From the NCBI RefSeq assembly GCF_004331675.1, contig NZ_SJSN01000002.1, positions 135,956 to 199,955 on the forward strand: a stretch of DNA of 64,000 nucleotides, read 5' to 3'. Shown here piece by piece: positions 1 to 10,481 of this stretch. The notes under the pieces are model-generated. The model did not search any database. It was given only the letters and a program-made list of their open reading frames with translations, and was not told the DNA's origin. Position 1 is the stretch's first letter. Each line of letters begins with the position of its first letter. The translations under genes were made by a program, and so were the position numbers. The stretch is from Pedobacter frigidisoli (GTDB lineage Bacteria; Bacteroidota; Bacteroidia; Sphingobacteriales; Sphingobacteriaceae).

Positions 1-3000
1 TATACACCGGCACCGAACTTCAACGGAACGGATGCATTTACGGTAACAGTGAGTGATGGAAAGGGTGGAACAACCACGGTAACAATCAACGTAACGGTAA
101 CTCCGGTTAATGATGCACCAGTTGCAACTACGCCAGTTAACATCACCACAAATAAAAACACACCAGTTAGCGGTGCAATTACTGCAACTGATGTAGATGG
201 TGATCCATTAACATACACCACTACTACACCACCAGCACATGGTACTGTAGTCGTTAACCCTGATGGAACGTATACTTATACGCCAGCCAACAACTACAGT
301 GGAACGGATAGTTTCGTAATCACTGTAAGCGATGGCAAGGGTGGAACAGTTGCCGTAACCATCAATGTAACGATCAACCCAACCAATGTAGCTCCGGTAG
401 CAACTGCACCAGCAGTTACTACATTAGAGGATACAGCGGTTAACGGAACAATCACGGCTACTGATGCGGATGGCGATCCATTAACATTTACAATGGCTAC
501 CCAACCTGCTCATGGTACGGTCGTACTTAATGCAAACGGTACATATATTTACACCCCGGCATTAAACTACAATGGTCCAGATGTGTTTACGGTAACGGTA
601 AGCGATGGCAAGGGCGGAACAACAACGGTAACGATCAACGTAACGGTAACCCCAGTTAACGATGCACCAGTTGCTACTGCACCAGCAGTTACTACGACAG
701 AGGATGCTCCTGTAATAGGAAAGATCACGGCAAGCGATATCGATGGCGATCCATTGACGTTCACGATAACTACGCCACCAACAAACGGAACGGTTGTGGT
801 TAACCCAGACGGAACCTATACCTACACACCAGCACCGAACTTCAACGGAACGGATGCATTTACGGTAACGGTTACCGATGGCAAGGGCGGAACAACAACG
901 GTAACGATCAACGTAACGGTAACCCCAGTTAACGATGCACCGGTGGCAACTGAACCAGCAGTTACAACGACTGAGGATGTTCCAGTAACAGGAAAAATAA
1001 CCGCAAGCGATGTCGATGGCGATCCATTGACTTTCACTACCACTACGCCACCAACAAGTGGAACGGTTGTGGTTAACCCAGACGGAACCTATACCTACAC
1101 ACCAGCACCGAACTTCAACGGAACGGACAGTTTCGTAGTAACGGTAAGCGATGGCAAGGGCGGAACCACCACGGTAACGATCAACGTAACGGTAACCCCA
1201 GTTAACGATGCACCGGTGGCAACTGCACCAGCAGTTACAACGACTGAGGATGTTCCAGTAACAGGAAAAATAACCGCAAGCGATGTCGATGGCGATCCAT
1301 TGACTTTCACTACCACTACGCCACCAACAAGTGGAACGGTTGTGGTTAACCCAGACGGAACCTACACCTACACACCAGCACCGAACTTCAACGGAACGGA
1401 TGCATTTACGGTAACGGTAAGCGATGGAAAGGGTGGAACAACCACGGTAACAATCAACGTAATGGTAACCCCGGTTAACGATGTGCCAGTTGCAACTTCA
1501 CCAGCAATCACAACAACGGAAGATCAACCAGCTACAGGTAAAATCACTGTAAGTGATGTAGATGGCGATCCGTTAACATTCACGGTAACTACGCCTCCAA
1601 CAAATGGAGCGGTTGTGGTTAACCCAGATGGAACATACACTTACACACCGGCACCGAACTTCAACGGAACGGATGCATTTACGGTAACGGTAAGTGATGG
1701 CAAGGGCGGAACAACCACGGTAACGATCAACGTAACGGTAACTGCTGTTAACGATATACCAGCTGCAGCTGCACCAGCGATCACCACGACTGAGGACAAA
1801 CCAGTAAGCGGAACGATCACGGCAAGCGATGTTGATGGCGATCCATTGACGTACACGGTAACTACGCCTCCAACAAATGGAACGGTTGTGGTTAACCCAG
1901 ACGGAACATACACTTACACACCGGCACCGAACTTCAACGGAACGGATGCATTTACGGTAACGGTTAGCGATGGCAAGGGCGGAACCACAACGGTAACAAT
2001 CAACGTAACGGTAACCCCAGTTAACGATGCACCGGTGGCAACTGCACCAGCAGTTACAACGACTGAGGATGTTCCTGTAACAGGAAAGATCACGGCAAGC
2101 GATATCGATGGCGATCCATTGACTTTCACTACCACTACGCCACCAACAAGTGGAACAGTTGTGGTTAACCCAGACGGAACCTATACCTACACACCAGCAC
2201 CGAACTTCAACGGAACGGATGTGTTTACGGTAACGGTTAGCGATGGCAAGGGCGGAACAACAACGGTAACGATCAACGTAACGGTAACTCCGGTTAACGA
2301 TGCACCAGTTGCAACTACCCCAGTTAACATCACTACAAATAAAAACACACCAGTTAGCGGTGCAATTACTGCAACTGATGTAGATGGTGATCCATTAACA
2401 TACACCACTACTACACCACCAGCACATGGTACAGTAGTCGTTAACCCTGATGGAACGTATACTTATACGCCAGCCAATAACTACAGTGGAACAGATAGTT
2501 TCGTAATCACGGTAAGCGATGGCAAGGGTGGAACAGTTGCCGTAACCATCAATGTAACGATCAACCCAACCAATGTGGCTCCAGTAGCAGCTGCACCAGC
2601 AGTTACTACACTAGAGGATACTGCGGTAAACGGAACGATCACTGCGACTGATGCAGATGGCGATCCATTAACATTTACAATGGCTACCCAACCTGCTCAT
2701 GGTACGGTTGTACTTAATGCAAACGGTACATATACTTACACTCCGGCATTAAACTACAATGGTCCAGATGTGTTTACGGTAACGGTGAGCGATGGCAAGG
2801 GCGGAACAACCACGGTAACGATCAACGTAACGGTAACCCCGGTTAACGATGCACCAGTTGCAACTACGCCAGTTAACATCACTACAAATAAAAACACACC
2901 AGTTAGCGGTGCAATTACTGCAACTGATTCAGATGGTGATCCATTGACATACACGACAACTACACCACCAGCACATGGTACGGTAGTGGTTAATCCTGAT

Positions 3001-5271
3001 GGAACGTATACTTATACTCCGGCCAATAACTACAGTGGAACGGATAGTTTCGTAATCACGGTAAGCGATGGCAAGGGTGGAACAGTTGCCGTAACCATCA
3101 ATGTAACGATCAACCCAACCAATGTGGCTCCAGTAGCAGCTGCACCAGCAGTTACTACACTAGAGGATACTGCGGTTAACGGAACGATCACGGCTACTGA
3201 TGCAGATGGCGATCCATTAACATTTACAATGGCTACCCAACCTGCTCATGGTACGGTCGTACTTAATGCAAACGGTACATATATTTACACCCCGGCATTA
3301 AACTACAATGGTCCAGATGTGTTTACGGTAACGGTAAGCGATGGCAAGGGCGGAACAACCACGCTAACGATCAACGTAACGGTAACTCCGGTTAACGATG
3401 CACCGGTTACGACTGCTCCAGCAATCTCTACCCTACAGGATACGCCGGTAAATGGAAAAATAACGGTAACCGATGTTGACGGTGATACACCAATATTCAC
3501 GGTAACAACTCAACCAGCACACGGAACTGTTGTGGTAAATGCAGATGGAACTTACACCTATATGCCGACTCTAGGTTATTCTGGTACAGACGTATTTACG
3601 GTAACGGTGAGCGATGGCAAGGGTGGAACAACAACGGTAACAATCCCTGTAACCATTACCTTAGTTGCAGCACCTCGAATGAGTTTGACCAAAGTGGCAA
3701 CAAATACGGTGAGTAAGGCTGGCGATGTAATCAATTACAACATCGTGGTAACCAATACAGGTAATGTCGTTTTAACAAATGTTACAGTATCCGATGCTGG
3801 AGCAGATGCAGGATCAATTACTCCAGCAAGTATTGCAACATTGGCACCAGGTACGAGCGTAACCGTAACAGCTAAACACACCATCACATTAACAGAAGTA
3901 AATGCAGGTTCATTCAGCAATCAGGCAAGCGCAATAGCGACCACTCCAGGCGGAAGTACATTAAGCAAGCCTAAGTCTGATAACCCTGCAACGCCAGCAG
4001 TCGATGATGCAACTGTAACGGCAATTGCTCCAGCTTCGACAATTACCTTGGTTAAAACAGGAACATTAAGTGCCGATGGAAATAGCATTATGTACAACTT
4101 CAGTGTTAAAAATACTGGAAATGTAACCTTGCATATTATCACTTTGGTTGATACCAAGCTTGGATTAAATAGAGTGATTCCAGGAACGCTCGCTCCAGGT
4201 GCAACGGTAACCGATAGTTATGTTTATCAATTAACACAAGCAGATAAAGATGCGGGTAGCGTTACCAATACGGCAACAATTACAGGTAGAACGCCTAATA
4301 ATGTAGCAATCGTCGATATCTCTGGAACAGCAGAAAATAATGATACACCGACCGTAACGTTATTCAATGCTAATCCATCGATAACCTTGGTTAAAACTGC
4401 AACATTTAGTGGTAACAAAGTAACCTATACTTTCACCATTAAAAATACTGGTCCGGTTACGTTGAATACAATTACATTAACCGATGCAAAATTAGGCTTA
4501 ACCAACAAAGTAATAACAATTGCAGGCGGTTTAATTCCTGGCGCAACAGTTACCAATGTTGAAGTTTACACCTTAACGCAAGCTGATAAGGATTTAGGAA
4601 CGGTTACCAACACAGCAACAGTAAATGCCAAAACGGTTGGCGGTACTAATGTGAGTGATGTTTCTGGAACGGCTGATAACAACAATACGCCAACAGTGAT
4701 CACGTTCCCTAAATCGCCAATTGCTTACGATGATAAGGCGCAAACAAATGCGAATGCTCCTGTTATAATCAAGGTGTTGGATAACGATGATCCTGGAAAT
4801 TCAACTTTAGATAAGTTGACAGTTGAAATCGTTACGCAACCTAAACATGGTAAAGTTGTGGTAAATGCAGATGGTACAGTAACCTACACTCCAGATCCTG
4901 GTTATACAGGCGAGGATTCATTTACTTATCGTGTGAAAGATGCTTACGGTTATTACACCAATGTTGCAACAGCAGTTCTTTCTGCTAACTTCTTAAACAT
5001 TACGGTTCCAAACTTATTTACACCAAATGGTGATGGAATTAACGATGTTTTCGAAATCCGCGGATTGAACCAATACCAAGCAAACGAGTTGCAGATTATT
5101 AACCGTTGGGGTAATGAAGTATTCCACGCAAAAGGTTACCAAAATAACTGGACAGGCGAGGGATTAAATGAAGGTACTTACTACTATTTATTACGTGTTA
5201 AAAAGGCAGGTAGTGATGAGTTCGAAGTACTGAAAGGTTACATTACTTTAATCAGGGCATTTAAAAATTAA
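1..5271 (+). CDS. Giant T9SS adhesin, cadherin/VCBS-like tandem repeats with type B C-terminal sorting domain (five-prime partial)
   Basis: The frame is open from the first base, so the gene begins upstream of the window. The visible protein holds about 13 tandem repeats of about 91 residues (273 bp period), each with an acidic D-x-D-G-D-P-L loop, typical of calcium-binding cadherin/VCBS-like Ig domains, and a GTYTYTP strand. Then come three DUF11-type repeats (about 120 residues each, [12 protein letters not shown] motifs) and one degenerate cadherin-like unit. The protein ends in a gliding-associated C-terminal domain: [14 protein letters not shown], then [14 protein letters not shown], and a YYLL strand. 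This is the type B T9SS export and anchoring signal, so the protein should sit on or leave the cell surface. It is followed by PorP/SprF and PorE-like genes, the usual partners of type B substrates. Repeat units are nearly identical at DNA level, suggesting recent expansion. Ligand unknown. Confidence 0.93.
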   Translation, partial: YTPAPNFNGTDAFTVTVSDGKGGTTTVTINVTVTPVNDAPVATTPVNITTNKNTPVSGAITATDVDGDPLTYTTTTPPAHGTVVVNPDGTYTYTPANNYSGTDSFVITVSDGKGGTVAVTINVTINPTNVAPVATAPAVTTLEDTAVNGTITATDADGDPLTFTMATQPAHGTVVLNANGTYIYTPALNYNGPDVFTVTVSDGKGGTTTVTINVTVTPVNDAPVATAPAVTTTEDAPVIGKITASDIDGDPLTFTITTPPTNGTVVVNPDGTYTYTPAPNFNGTDAFTVTVTDGKGGTTTVTINVTVTPVNDAPVATEPAVTTTEDVPVTGKITASDVDGDPLTFTTTTPPTSGTVVVNPDGTYTYTPAPNFNGTDSFVVTVSDGKGGTTTVTINVTVTPVNDAPVATAPAVTTTEDVPVTGKITASDVDGDPLTFTTTTPPTSGTVVVNPDGTYTYTPAPNFNGTDAFTVTVSDGKGGTTTVTINVMVTPVNDVPVATSPAITTTEDQPATGKITVSDVDGDPLTFTVTTPPTNGAVVVNPDGTYTYTPAPNFNGTDAFTVTVSDGKGGTTTVTINVTVTAVNDIPAAAAPAITTTEDKPVSGTITASDVDGDPLTYTVTTPPTNGTVVVNPDGTYTYTPAPNFNGTDAFTVTVSDGKGGTTTVTINVTVTPVNDAPVATAPAVTTTEDVPVTGKITASDIDGDPLTFTTTTPPTSGTVVVNPDGTYTYTPAPNFNGTDVFTVTVSDGKGGTTTVTINVTVTPVNDAPVATTPVNITTNKNTPVSGAITATDVDGDPLTYTTTTPPAHGTVVVNPDGTYTYTPANNYSGTDSFVITVSDGKGGTVAVTINVTINPTNVAPVAAAPAVTTLEDTAVNGTITATDADGDPLTFTMATQPAHGTVVLNANGTYTYTPALNYNGPDVFTVTVSDGKGGTTTVTINVTVTPVNDAPVATTPVNITTNKNTPVSGAITATDSDGDPLTYTTTTPPAHGTVVVNPDGTYTYTPANNYSGTDSFVITVSDGKGGTVAVTINVTINPTNVAPVAAAPAVTTLEDTAVNGTITATDADGDPLTFTMATQPAHGTVVLNANGTYIYTPALNYNGPDVFTVTVSDGKGGTTTLTINVTVTPVNDAPVTTAPAISTLQDTPVNGKITVTDVDGDTPIFTVTTQPAHGTVVVNADGTYTYMPTLGYSGTDVFTVTVSDGKGGTTTVTIPVTITLVAAPRMSLTKVATNTVSKAGDVINYNIVVTNTGNVVLTNVTVSDAGADAGSITPASIATLAPGTSVTVTAKHTITLTEVNAGSFSNQASAIATTPGGSTLSKPKSDNPATPAVDDATVTAIAPASTITLVKTGTLSADGNSIMYNFSVKNTGNVTLHIITLVDTKLGLNRVIPGTLAPGATVTDSYVYQLTQADKDAGSVTNTATITGRTPNNVAIVDISGTAENNDTPTVTLFNANPSITLVKTATFSGNKVTYTFTIKNTGPVTLNTITLTDAKLGLTNKVITIAGGLIPGATVTNVEVYTLTQADKDLGTVTNTATVNAKTVGGTNVSDVSGTADNNNTPTVITFPKSPIAYDDKAQTNANAPVIIKVLDNDDPGNSTLDKLTVEIVTQPKHGKVVVNADGTVTYTPDPGYTGEDSFTYRVKDAYGYYTNVATAVLSANFLNITVPNLFTPNGDGINDVFEIRGLNQYQANELQIINRWGNEVFHAKGYQNNWTGEGLNEGTYYYLLRVKKAGSDEFEVLKGYITLIRAFKN

Positions 5272-5283
5272 GATAAGAGGCTT

Positions 5284-5315
5284 AGGGAAATCGAGATTAA
5301 AAAATCGGTTTCCCT
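5284..5315 (+). terminator. Stem-loop between adhesin and PorP/SprF genes (weak terminator or attenuator)
   Basis: AGGGAAATCGA (5284-5294) pairs with TCGGTTTCCCT (5305-5315) with one mismatch, followed only by TTAAG rather than a long T run. It probably lowers, but does not abolish, read-through from the adhesin into the downstream membrane-protein genes. Confidence 0.45.
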
Positions 5316-5325
5316 TTAAGATATT

Positions 5326-6303
5326 ATGATGATGAAGAAATTAATATTATTAATAGCGGGTTCGTTTTTACTGATGGTTAGGCCGGCATCTGCACAGCAG
5401 GATGCCCAATACAGCCAGTACATGTTCAATGGAATCTACATTAACCCGGCCTATGCAGGTTATAAGGAGGTGCTCAATGTGCACAGCTTTTACCGTAGCC
5501 AGTGGACGGGGATTACGGGAGCGCCAAAAAGCATGTCGCTTGCGGTAGATGCGATTGCGAACAGTGGAAACGTGGGGCTTGCACTTCAGGTGGCCAGCGA
5601 TAAACTTGGCGCACAGACCAACCTAAGCATTTATGGTAACTATTCCTATCGGATTAGGATGAACGATGATGGCAGCTCGAGGTTGGCATTGGGTCTTGGC
5701 GTGGGCATGGTTCAGCTGGGAATCGATGGTTCGATGTTAAATCCAAACGATCCAGAGCCGAACCAGCCGGTTGGCGTACAAAGTACAATCGTACCCGATG
5801 CAAGGGCAGGGGTTTACTTTGCGAATGATAGGTTTTATGCTGGTTTCTCTGCCGATAACTTAATTGCTACTTACATCAATATCGATAAATATGCCTTTAT
5901 TCCACAGCCAAAGCCACATTATTACCTTACCGCAGGGGCATTAATCCCAATCAATGAGAATTTTCAGGTTAAGCCCTCATTCCTAATTAAGGATGATCGT
6001 GGCGGACCAACCAGTTTGGACCTGAACGCATTTTTGATGATCAAGGAATTTTTATGGGTTGGTGGATCTTACAGAACAGGGGTGAAATTGTATGATAAGA
6101 GCTATCTGCAGAAAGACCTTACGCCACGCAACTCGGCGGTTGCGGCGATCCAGATCTTTCCATCAGAGAAGTTGCGGATTGGCTACGGTTACGATTTCTC
6201 GATAGGCCCATTACAGGGCTACAGCGGTGGAACACATGAGATCTCGATTGCCTATTCGTTTATCAGACCAAATATTAGAATGGCCACACCTCGGGTTTTT
6301 TAA
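5326..6303 (+). CDS. PorP/SprF family type IX secretion membrane protein
   Basis: 325 aa. A signal peptide ends at ASAQQDAQ, followed by the hallmark start of the family, QYSQYMFNGIYINPAYAGY, and SFYRSQWTGITGAPKSM. The remainder alternates short beta strands, as in an outer-membrane barrel, and ends in IAYSF. Known role of the family: an outer-membrane partner that helps retain or export T9SS type B substrates. It lies 54 bp after such a substrate and 43 bp before a PorE-like gene. Three ATG codons in a row mark the start; the first was taken. By eye the base composition is richer in G and C than the OmpA-type gene after it, which may reflect a different history or expression level. Confidence 0.93.
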   Translation: MMMKKLILLIAGSFLLMVRPASAQQDAQYSQYMFNGIYINPAYAGYKEVLNVHSFYRSQWTGITGAPKSMSLAVDAIANSGNVGLALQVASDKLGAQTNLSIYGNYSYRIRMNDDGSSRLALGLGVGMVQLGIDGSMLNPNDPEPNQPVGVQSTIVPDARAGVYFANDRFYAGFSADNLIATYINIDKYAFIPQPKPHYYLTAGALIPINENFQVKPSFLIKDDRGGPTSLDLNAFLMIKEFLWVGGSYRTGVKLYDKSYLQKDLTPRNSAVAAIQIFPSEKLRIGYGYDFSIGPLQGYSGGTHEISIAYSFIRPNIRMATPRVF

Positions 6304-6346
6304 ATCAATAATTTCTGTACTTTAGATACAATTATCCAAACAAATA

Positions 6347-8308
6347 ATGAAGAAAGTTTTAATAGGTGCCTGCTTTTTAGCATACTGCTTATTTGCATTA
6401 AGTTTCTCTGCAAATGCACAATATGTTATAAAAGATGCTGATAAACAATACGAATTGTTTAATTACAGTAAGGCTATAGATTTATATGAGCAAGCCTATA
6501 AAAAGAAAGAAAGCTTACATGCTGCAGAGCGCTTAGCTAATGCTTATGCATATACCAATAATTACAAACAAGCAGAAAGCTGGTTTGCCATCGCTTCAAA
6601 AATGCCCGAAAGTAAACCAGAAAATATCTTAGGTTATGCTAAAGCATTACAGAACAATTCAAAATACAGTGAGGCAAAAGTGCAGTACCTCAATTATATC
6701 GATAAAAAGAAAGATGTTTCTGAAAATCAACAGGCCGTATGGATTGCCTCTTGCGATTCTGCCTTGAAGTGGATGAAATATCCTAAAAAAGTCGAGTTGA
6801 TTAACCAAAAAGCACTAAATAGTCCACAATCTGATTGGGGCGCCGTTAATTATTTAGGTGGGATAGTTTTTACATCCGATAGGGCAAACTCAGGATTAGA
6901 ATCAAAAGAAAGTACGCCTTTCCTGAAATTCGATGGTGCAAAAATACCCGATAAAAAAGTTTACGGTTGGACAGGTAACGGTTATTTGAAACTCTATTTC
7001 AAGGCATCTCCAGCAGATAGCGTTTTACTTTTTCCCATTAAAGCAGGCACAAAATATCATGTGGGTTCGGCCAGCTTTACTGCAGATGGCAATACCCTGT
7101 ACTTCACACTAACCCGCATTGCTGATGAGTTGGAACGTTTAAAAAAGCAACCTACAACTGTTAATGTAGAAATTTTTAGCAGTAAAAAAGCTGCCGATGG
7201 CACTTGGAGCGAACCGGTTTCATTTGCCTATAACGATGTAAATAAATACTCAGTTGGCGATCCTTTTATTTCTACTGATGGCCAGAGCTTGTATTTTTCT
7301 TCTAACATGCCTGGTGGAAAGGGCGGTACCGATATTTACGTTTCTGAAAAAACGAATGCAGGAGAATGGGGCAAACCAGTTAATCTCGAAGAAGCAAATA
7401 CCCAGGGCAACGAACGTAGTCCTGTTTTCGATGGAAAAAATAACTTCTATTTTTCTAGTGATGGCAGAGTTGGGATGGGTGGATTAGATGTTTTCGAGGC
7501 TTTGAGAACGGGTGCTGGGATCGGTCAGATCGAAAATATGGGTTATCCTTTTAACTCTCCTCAAGATGATTTTGGATTTAGCTTGAATGAAAAAGGTGGT
7601 ATTGTTTACCTTTCCTCCAACCGCGATGGTGGATTAGGAAGCGACGATATTTATTCACTAGATGAGAAAATGATCTTAGCTTTCAAACTCGAAGGTCAGG
7701 TATTTAATAAGGCAACCAACCAACCAATTGCGGGCGCTTTAGTAACCTTGGCAAAAGTAAATGGAAGCAGTATAAAAGCAGAAACTGATGATAACGGAAG
7801 TTATAAATTTGATTTAGCTAAGGAATCTGAATACAATGTATCAGCAGAGAAAACAAACTATCGCTCTGATGTAGAAAACCTAGCTACTATCGGTTTAACC
7901 ACATCAGAATTATTAAAGCAAAATCTGTTTTTAGAAACCATTGTACTTAACAAAGCCATCAAGTTAGAAAACATTTATTACGATTTTGACAAATCCAACA
8001 TCAGACCAGATGCGGCTGTGGAGTTGGATAAATTGGTTAAGATTATGAAAGATAATCCAACCATTTGGATCGAGTTAGGCTCACATACCGATAGTCGTGG
8101 TAACGATCAATATAACCAATGGTTATCTCAAAGTAGAGCGAATTCGGCAGTGCAATATATCATCGATCGTGGCATAGAAAAAAATCGCATCTCTGCTAAA
8201 GGATATGGAGAAAGTCAGCTTTTAAATAAATGTACTAATGGCGTTAAATGTACAGATGCAGCGCACCAATTAAATAGAAGAACTGAGTTTAAGATTGTGA
8301 AACAATAA
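6347..8308 (+). CDS. PorE-like OmpA family protein (TPR, beta-propeller, carboxypeptidase-regulatory, OmpA_C)
   Basis: 653 aa with a signal peptide ending FSANAQ. Domain order: TPR-like helices (about 25-150), WD40/PD40-type propeller blades (about 160-440, with repeated YFSSNMPGG, YFSSDG and YLSSNRDGG strands), a carboxypeptidase regulatory-like domain (about 450-530, GQVFNKATNQPIAGALV), and an OmpA C-terminal peptidoglycan-binding domain (about 540-653, IYYDFDKSNIRPDA, SHTDSRG, LNRRTEF). This is the four-domain layout of PorE, which anchors the T9SS trans-envelope assembly to peptidoglycan. Bacteroidota often carry several paralogues beside PorP/SprF genes, so this is probably a substrate-dedicated copy rather than the core PorE. 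A clear terminator follows. Confidence 0.9.
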   Translation: MKKVLIGACFLAYCLFALSFSANAQYVIKDADKQYELFNYSKAIDLYEQAYKKKESLHAAERLANAYAYTNNYKQAESWFAIASKMPESKPENILGYAKALQNNSKYSEAKVQYLNYIDKKKDVSENQQAVWIASCDSALKWMKYPKKVELINQKALNSPQSDWGAVNYLGGIVFTSDRANSGLESKESTPFLKFDGAKIPDKKVYGWTGNGYLKLYFKASPADSVLLFPIKAGTKYHVGSASFTADGNTLYFTLTRIADELERLKKQPTTVNVEIFSSKKAADGTWSEPVSFAYNDVNKYSVGDPFISTDGQSLYFSSNMPGGKGGTDIYVSEKTNAGEWGKPVNLEEANTQGNERSPVFDGKNNFYFSSDGRVGMGGLDVFEALRTGAGIGQIENMGYPFNSPQDDFGFSLNEKGGIVYLSSNRDGGLGSDDIYSLDEKMILAFKLEGQVFNKATNQPIAGALVTLAKVNGSSIKAETDDNGSYKFDLAKESEYNVSAEKTNYRSDVENLATIGLTTSELLKQNLFLETIVLNKAIKLENIYYDFDKSNIRPDAAVELDKLVKIMKDNPTIWIELGSHTDSRGNDQYNQWLSQSRANSAVQYIIDRGIEKNRISAKGYGESQLLNKCTNGVKCTDAAHQLNRRTEFKIVKQ

Positions 8309-8330
8309 CTTAGACTTAAATGATTAATAT

Positions 8331-8360
8331 AGCCTGAGCAGAAATGTTCGGGCTTTTTTT
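8331..8360 (+). terminator. Rho-independent terminator after the PorE-like gene
   Basis: The stem AGCCTGA / TTCGGGCT (one G-U pair) is followed by a run of seven or more T. It lies 23 bp after the stop and closes the adhesin-PorP-PorE cluster. Confidence 0.85.
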
Positions 8361-8404
8361 ATGCTGTATATTTCAAAATAAATACAATAGGCTAACCTTT
8401 TTTG

Positions 8405-8510
8405 AAAAGCAAGGTTCTGCACTTCGTCGGTTTCAGCAGTCCCGCCATTCGCTTTACTTCGTTGTTAACCGCAAGGGTTAACACTACGTGCTCGCTGCTG
8501 TCAGGTTTAA
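8405..8510 (+). repeat. Dispersed REP/MITE-like element, copy A
   Basis: It begins GCAAGGTTCTGCACTTCGTC and ends CTGCTGTCAGGTTTA. Inside is a perfect hairpin GTTAACC-GCAAG-GGTTAAC (8464-8482). A nearly identical inverted copy lies at 37014-37110, and diverged copies at 21700, 36716, 40640 and 50900. An open frame crosses it (8402-8614) but its reading follows the repeat, so I do not call a gene there. The rest of this 460-bp gap holds the terminator and two operator-like repeats. Confidence 0.75.
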
Positions 8511-8658
8511 ATAACTTCTTTCATTTAGCTATCTGCGGCAATCATCAAAATCTGCGGGAGAATTCTTCTGCTAACTTTTTTGTTGTAATCATAATTTCTT
8601 ATTCCTTTTATTAAAATTTTGAATTAGGTTTTAATAATCCAAAAACATATTCTTAAAA

Positions 8659-8673
8659 ACTAAAAATGTTAGT
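8659..8673. promoter_or_regulatory. Operator-like inverted repeat ACTAA-N5-TTAGT, site 1 (upstream of polymerase IV)
   Basis: A perfect 5-bp inverted repeat with a 5-bp spacer. The same consensus recurs at 8712-8726. The two centres are 53 bp apart, about five helical turns, which suits cooperative binding of one repressor. Confidence 0.6.
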
Positions 8674-8711
8674 ATATTGTTAATAAGTCTAAGGGCTTAT
8701 TGCTTAATAAA

Positions 8712-8733
8712 ACTAAATATATTAGTAAATTTG
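8712..8733 (+). promoter_or_regulatory. Operator-like site 2 overlapping a TAnnTTTG promoter box
   Basis: ACTAA-ATATA-TTAGT (8712-8726) is the second copy of the inverted repeat. Its last base starts TAAATTTG (8726-8733), an exact match to the Bacteroidota -7 box TAnnTTTG, 39 bp before the polymerase IV ATG. A protein bound here would block the promoter, as expected for a damage-inducible repressor, although no LexA-like gene lies in the window. Confidence 0.6.
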
Positions 8734-8772
8734 TTTTAAGAATCGCTTGTTGGATTAATAATTGAAAAAAGG

Positions 8773-10089
8773 ATGGTGGACAAAGAAAGGCAGATTATTC
8801 ACATGGACCAAGACGCATTTTTTGTTTCTGTGGAGTTAAGAAAGAATCCTGATTTAATTGGTAAACCAGTTATTGTTGGCGGGAGTTCAGATCGTGGCGT
8901 AGTAACTTCCTGTAGTTATGAAGCCAGGAAATTTGGCGTTCATGCGGCCATGCCCGGAAGAATGGCAAAACAACTTTGTCCGCAGGCAATTTTTGTAAGA
9001 GGCAATATGGACGATTATTCCAAAGCCTCACACGAAATTACCGAGATTATTGCTGGGCGTGTTCCCTTGTTTGAAAAGGCAAGTATCGATGAGCATTTTA
9101 TCGATATGACGGGCATGGACCGATTTTTTGGTTGCATGAAATTCGCATCTGAGTTGCGACAAACAATTTTAAAGGAAATGGGATTGCCTATTTCATTTGG
9201 CTTATCTGTAAACAAAACGGTTTCTAAAATTGTAACCAATGAATGCAAGCCAAATGGGGAAAGAGAAATTCCTTTTCCCGAGGTTCGCCCATTTTTAAAC
9301 CCCTTAGCTGTTCATAAAATCCCAGGCATTGGCGATGCCACCTATAAAAAACTGAGTGAAATGGGCGTTCGAAAAATCCAAACACTTGCCGAAATCCCTC
9401 AAGATTTAATGTTCAAAATTTTAGGGCAACATGGCTTAGGACTTTCGCTAAAAGCTAACGGTATCGATTTGTCACCTGTGGTTCCTTACCGCGAAAGGAA
9501 ATCAATTGGTACACAAACCACTTTCGAAAGCGATAGCATGGATATATCAAAAATGAAAGCAATTCTAACAGGGATGGTTACTAATCTAACTTTCGATTTG
9601 CGGAGTCAGCAGAAGTTAACGTCCTGCATTACCGTTACTATTCGTTATTCAAATTTCGAAACGGTTACCCAACAAGCCCGAATTCCATATACTGCGCTAG
9701 ATTCTTTTTTAATTGATAAGGCGCATGATCTTTTTAAAAAACTCTACACAAAGCGGATGCTGCTGAGGTTAATTGGCGTTAAACTTTCACATCTCGTAAG
9801 TGGCTTTGAACAAATAGGCCTATATCATACTTCAGAAGAAGAATACGATTTGTACCAGGCGATGGATAAAGTTCGTAATCATTATGGTGTAGAATCTGTA
9901 GTGAAAGCTTGCATAGTAAAACCTCCGCAAAAAGACGAAAATGATAAAGTAATCAAATACAATCCACGGAAGAAAAAGGGAAAAATAAAAATCGAAGAAG
10001 AAAATGAAGAAGACAAAACACGAAAAAAATCCAGAATTAGAACTTTTATCAATTCTGATTTGGGAACGGCAACGAAACTGGATGGATAG
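8773..10089 (+). CDS. dinB: Y-family DNA polymerase IV (DinB type)
   Basis: 438 aa. Translesion polymerase. Catalytic residues are visible: D12 in IIHMDQDAFF, with F17 as the likely steric gate, and D106-E107 in ASIDEHFID. A helix-hairpin-helix follows (HKIPGIGDATYKKLSEMG, about 185), then a little-finger region (about 235-350). The C-terminal 50 residues are strongly charged (NPRKKKGKIKIEEENEED), probably a disordered tail. Expression is probably damage-controlled through the two upstream ACTAA-N5-TTAGT repeats. A DnaE2-like polymerase follows after 392 bp, a pairing typical of mutagenic repair cassettes. Confidence 0.93.
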   Translation: MVDKERQIIHMDQDAFFVSVELRKNPDLIGKPVIVGGSSDRGVVTSCSYEARKFGVHAAMPGRMAKQLCPQAIFVRGNMDDYSKASHEITEIIAGRVPLFEKASIDEHFIDMTGMDRFFGCMKFASELRQTILKEMGLPISFGLSVNKTVSKIVTNECKPNGEREIPFPEVRPFLNPLAVHKIPGIGDATYKKLSEMGVRKIQTLAEIPQDLMFKILGQHGLGLSLKANGIDLSPVVPYRERKSIGTQTTFESDSMDISKMKAILTGMVTNLTFDLRSQQKLTSCITVTIRYSNFETVTQQARIPYTALDSFLIDKAHDLFKKLYTKRMLLRLIGVKLSHLVSGFEQIGLYHTSEEEYDLYQAMDKVRNHYGVESVVKACIVKPPQKDENDKVIKYNPRKKKGKIKIEEENEEDKTRKKSRIRTFINSDLGTATKLDG

Positions 10090-10171
10090 TTTTTTGGGTT
10101 AATTGTTGAGATGTTTAGATCGTTTAAATTGAGCAACTGTTTAAATTGGTTAATTGTTTGTCAACAAATCG

Positions 10172-10243
10172 GCCCAGGTGGTGGCCCACCGACTATATAA
10201 ATGAATTCTTGAAGCTGTTTGGCGAGCCACCAAACAGGGGGTA
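10172..10243 (+). repeat. Dispersed repeat, copy 1 of a direct pair
   Basis: GGTGGCCCACCGACTATATAAATGAATTCTTGAAGCTGTTTGGCGAGCCACCAAACAGGG-type sequence, repeated at 10385-10448 with few changes. Each copy contains GGTGGCCCACC-like and GTTTGG/CCAAAC palindromic parts. It lies in the 392-bp gap between the two polymerase genes, which holds no gene I can support. Confidence 0.65.
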
Positions 10244-10254
10244 GGGCGATCGTC

Positions 10255-10275
10255 ATGCTGAACTTGATTCAGCAT
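10255..10275. repeat. Hairpin repeat ATGCTGAA-CTTGA-TTCAGCAT
   Basis: Perfect 8-bp inverted repeat with a 5-nt loop between the two direct repeat copies. From general knowledge, sequences of this form are widespread intergenic repeats in Pedobacter-like genomes; I have not checked. Confidence 0.6.
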
Positions 10276-10384
10276 CTTAATAACCTGTTTTGATTAATAA
10301 ATTGATCATTTAGCGTCATTGAGAAGCTTCTTTAGCCCCAGCAATCTGCTTGTGGGGTGGACTCATTGGAAATACCAACCCCAT

Positions 10385-10448
10385 CCCGTGGCCCACCGAC
10401 CATATGAATTTTTGAAGCTATTTGGTGAGCCAACAAACACGGGATAGA
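10385..10448 (+). repeat. Dispersed repeat, copy 2 of a direct pair
   Basis: Matches 10172-10243: CGTGGCCCACCGACCATAT, GAATTTTTGAAGCTATTTGG and TGAGCCAACAAACACGGGAT. It ends about 35 bp before the DnaE2-like start codon and may therefore affect its leader. Confidence 0.6.
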
Positions 10449-10481
10449 GATAATTTAAGGACTGTTAATTGAAAATTTAAA

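Noticed and set aside
1..3650. CRISPR array, because of regular repeats
   Set aside because: Unit is 273 bp, in frame, encodes a protein domain, and has no short repeat-spacer structure; no cas genes.
567..4418. About ten minus-strand frames of 60-90 codons in regular spacing across the adhesin
   Set aside because: They repeat every 273 bp and are mirror images of the adhesin repeats; no independent gene features.
8402..8614. A 70-codon frame just after the PorE-like terminator
   Set aside because: Lies over dispersed repeat copy A; no start context and no protein pattern.
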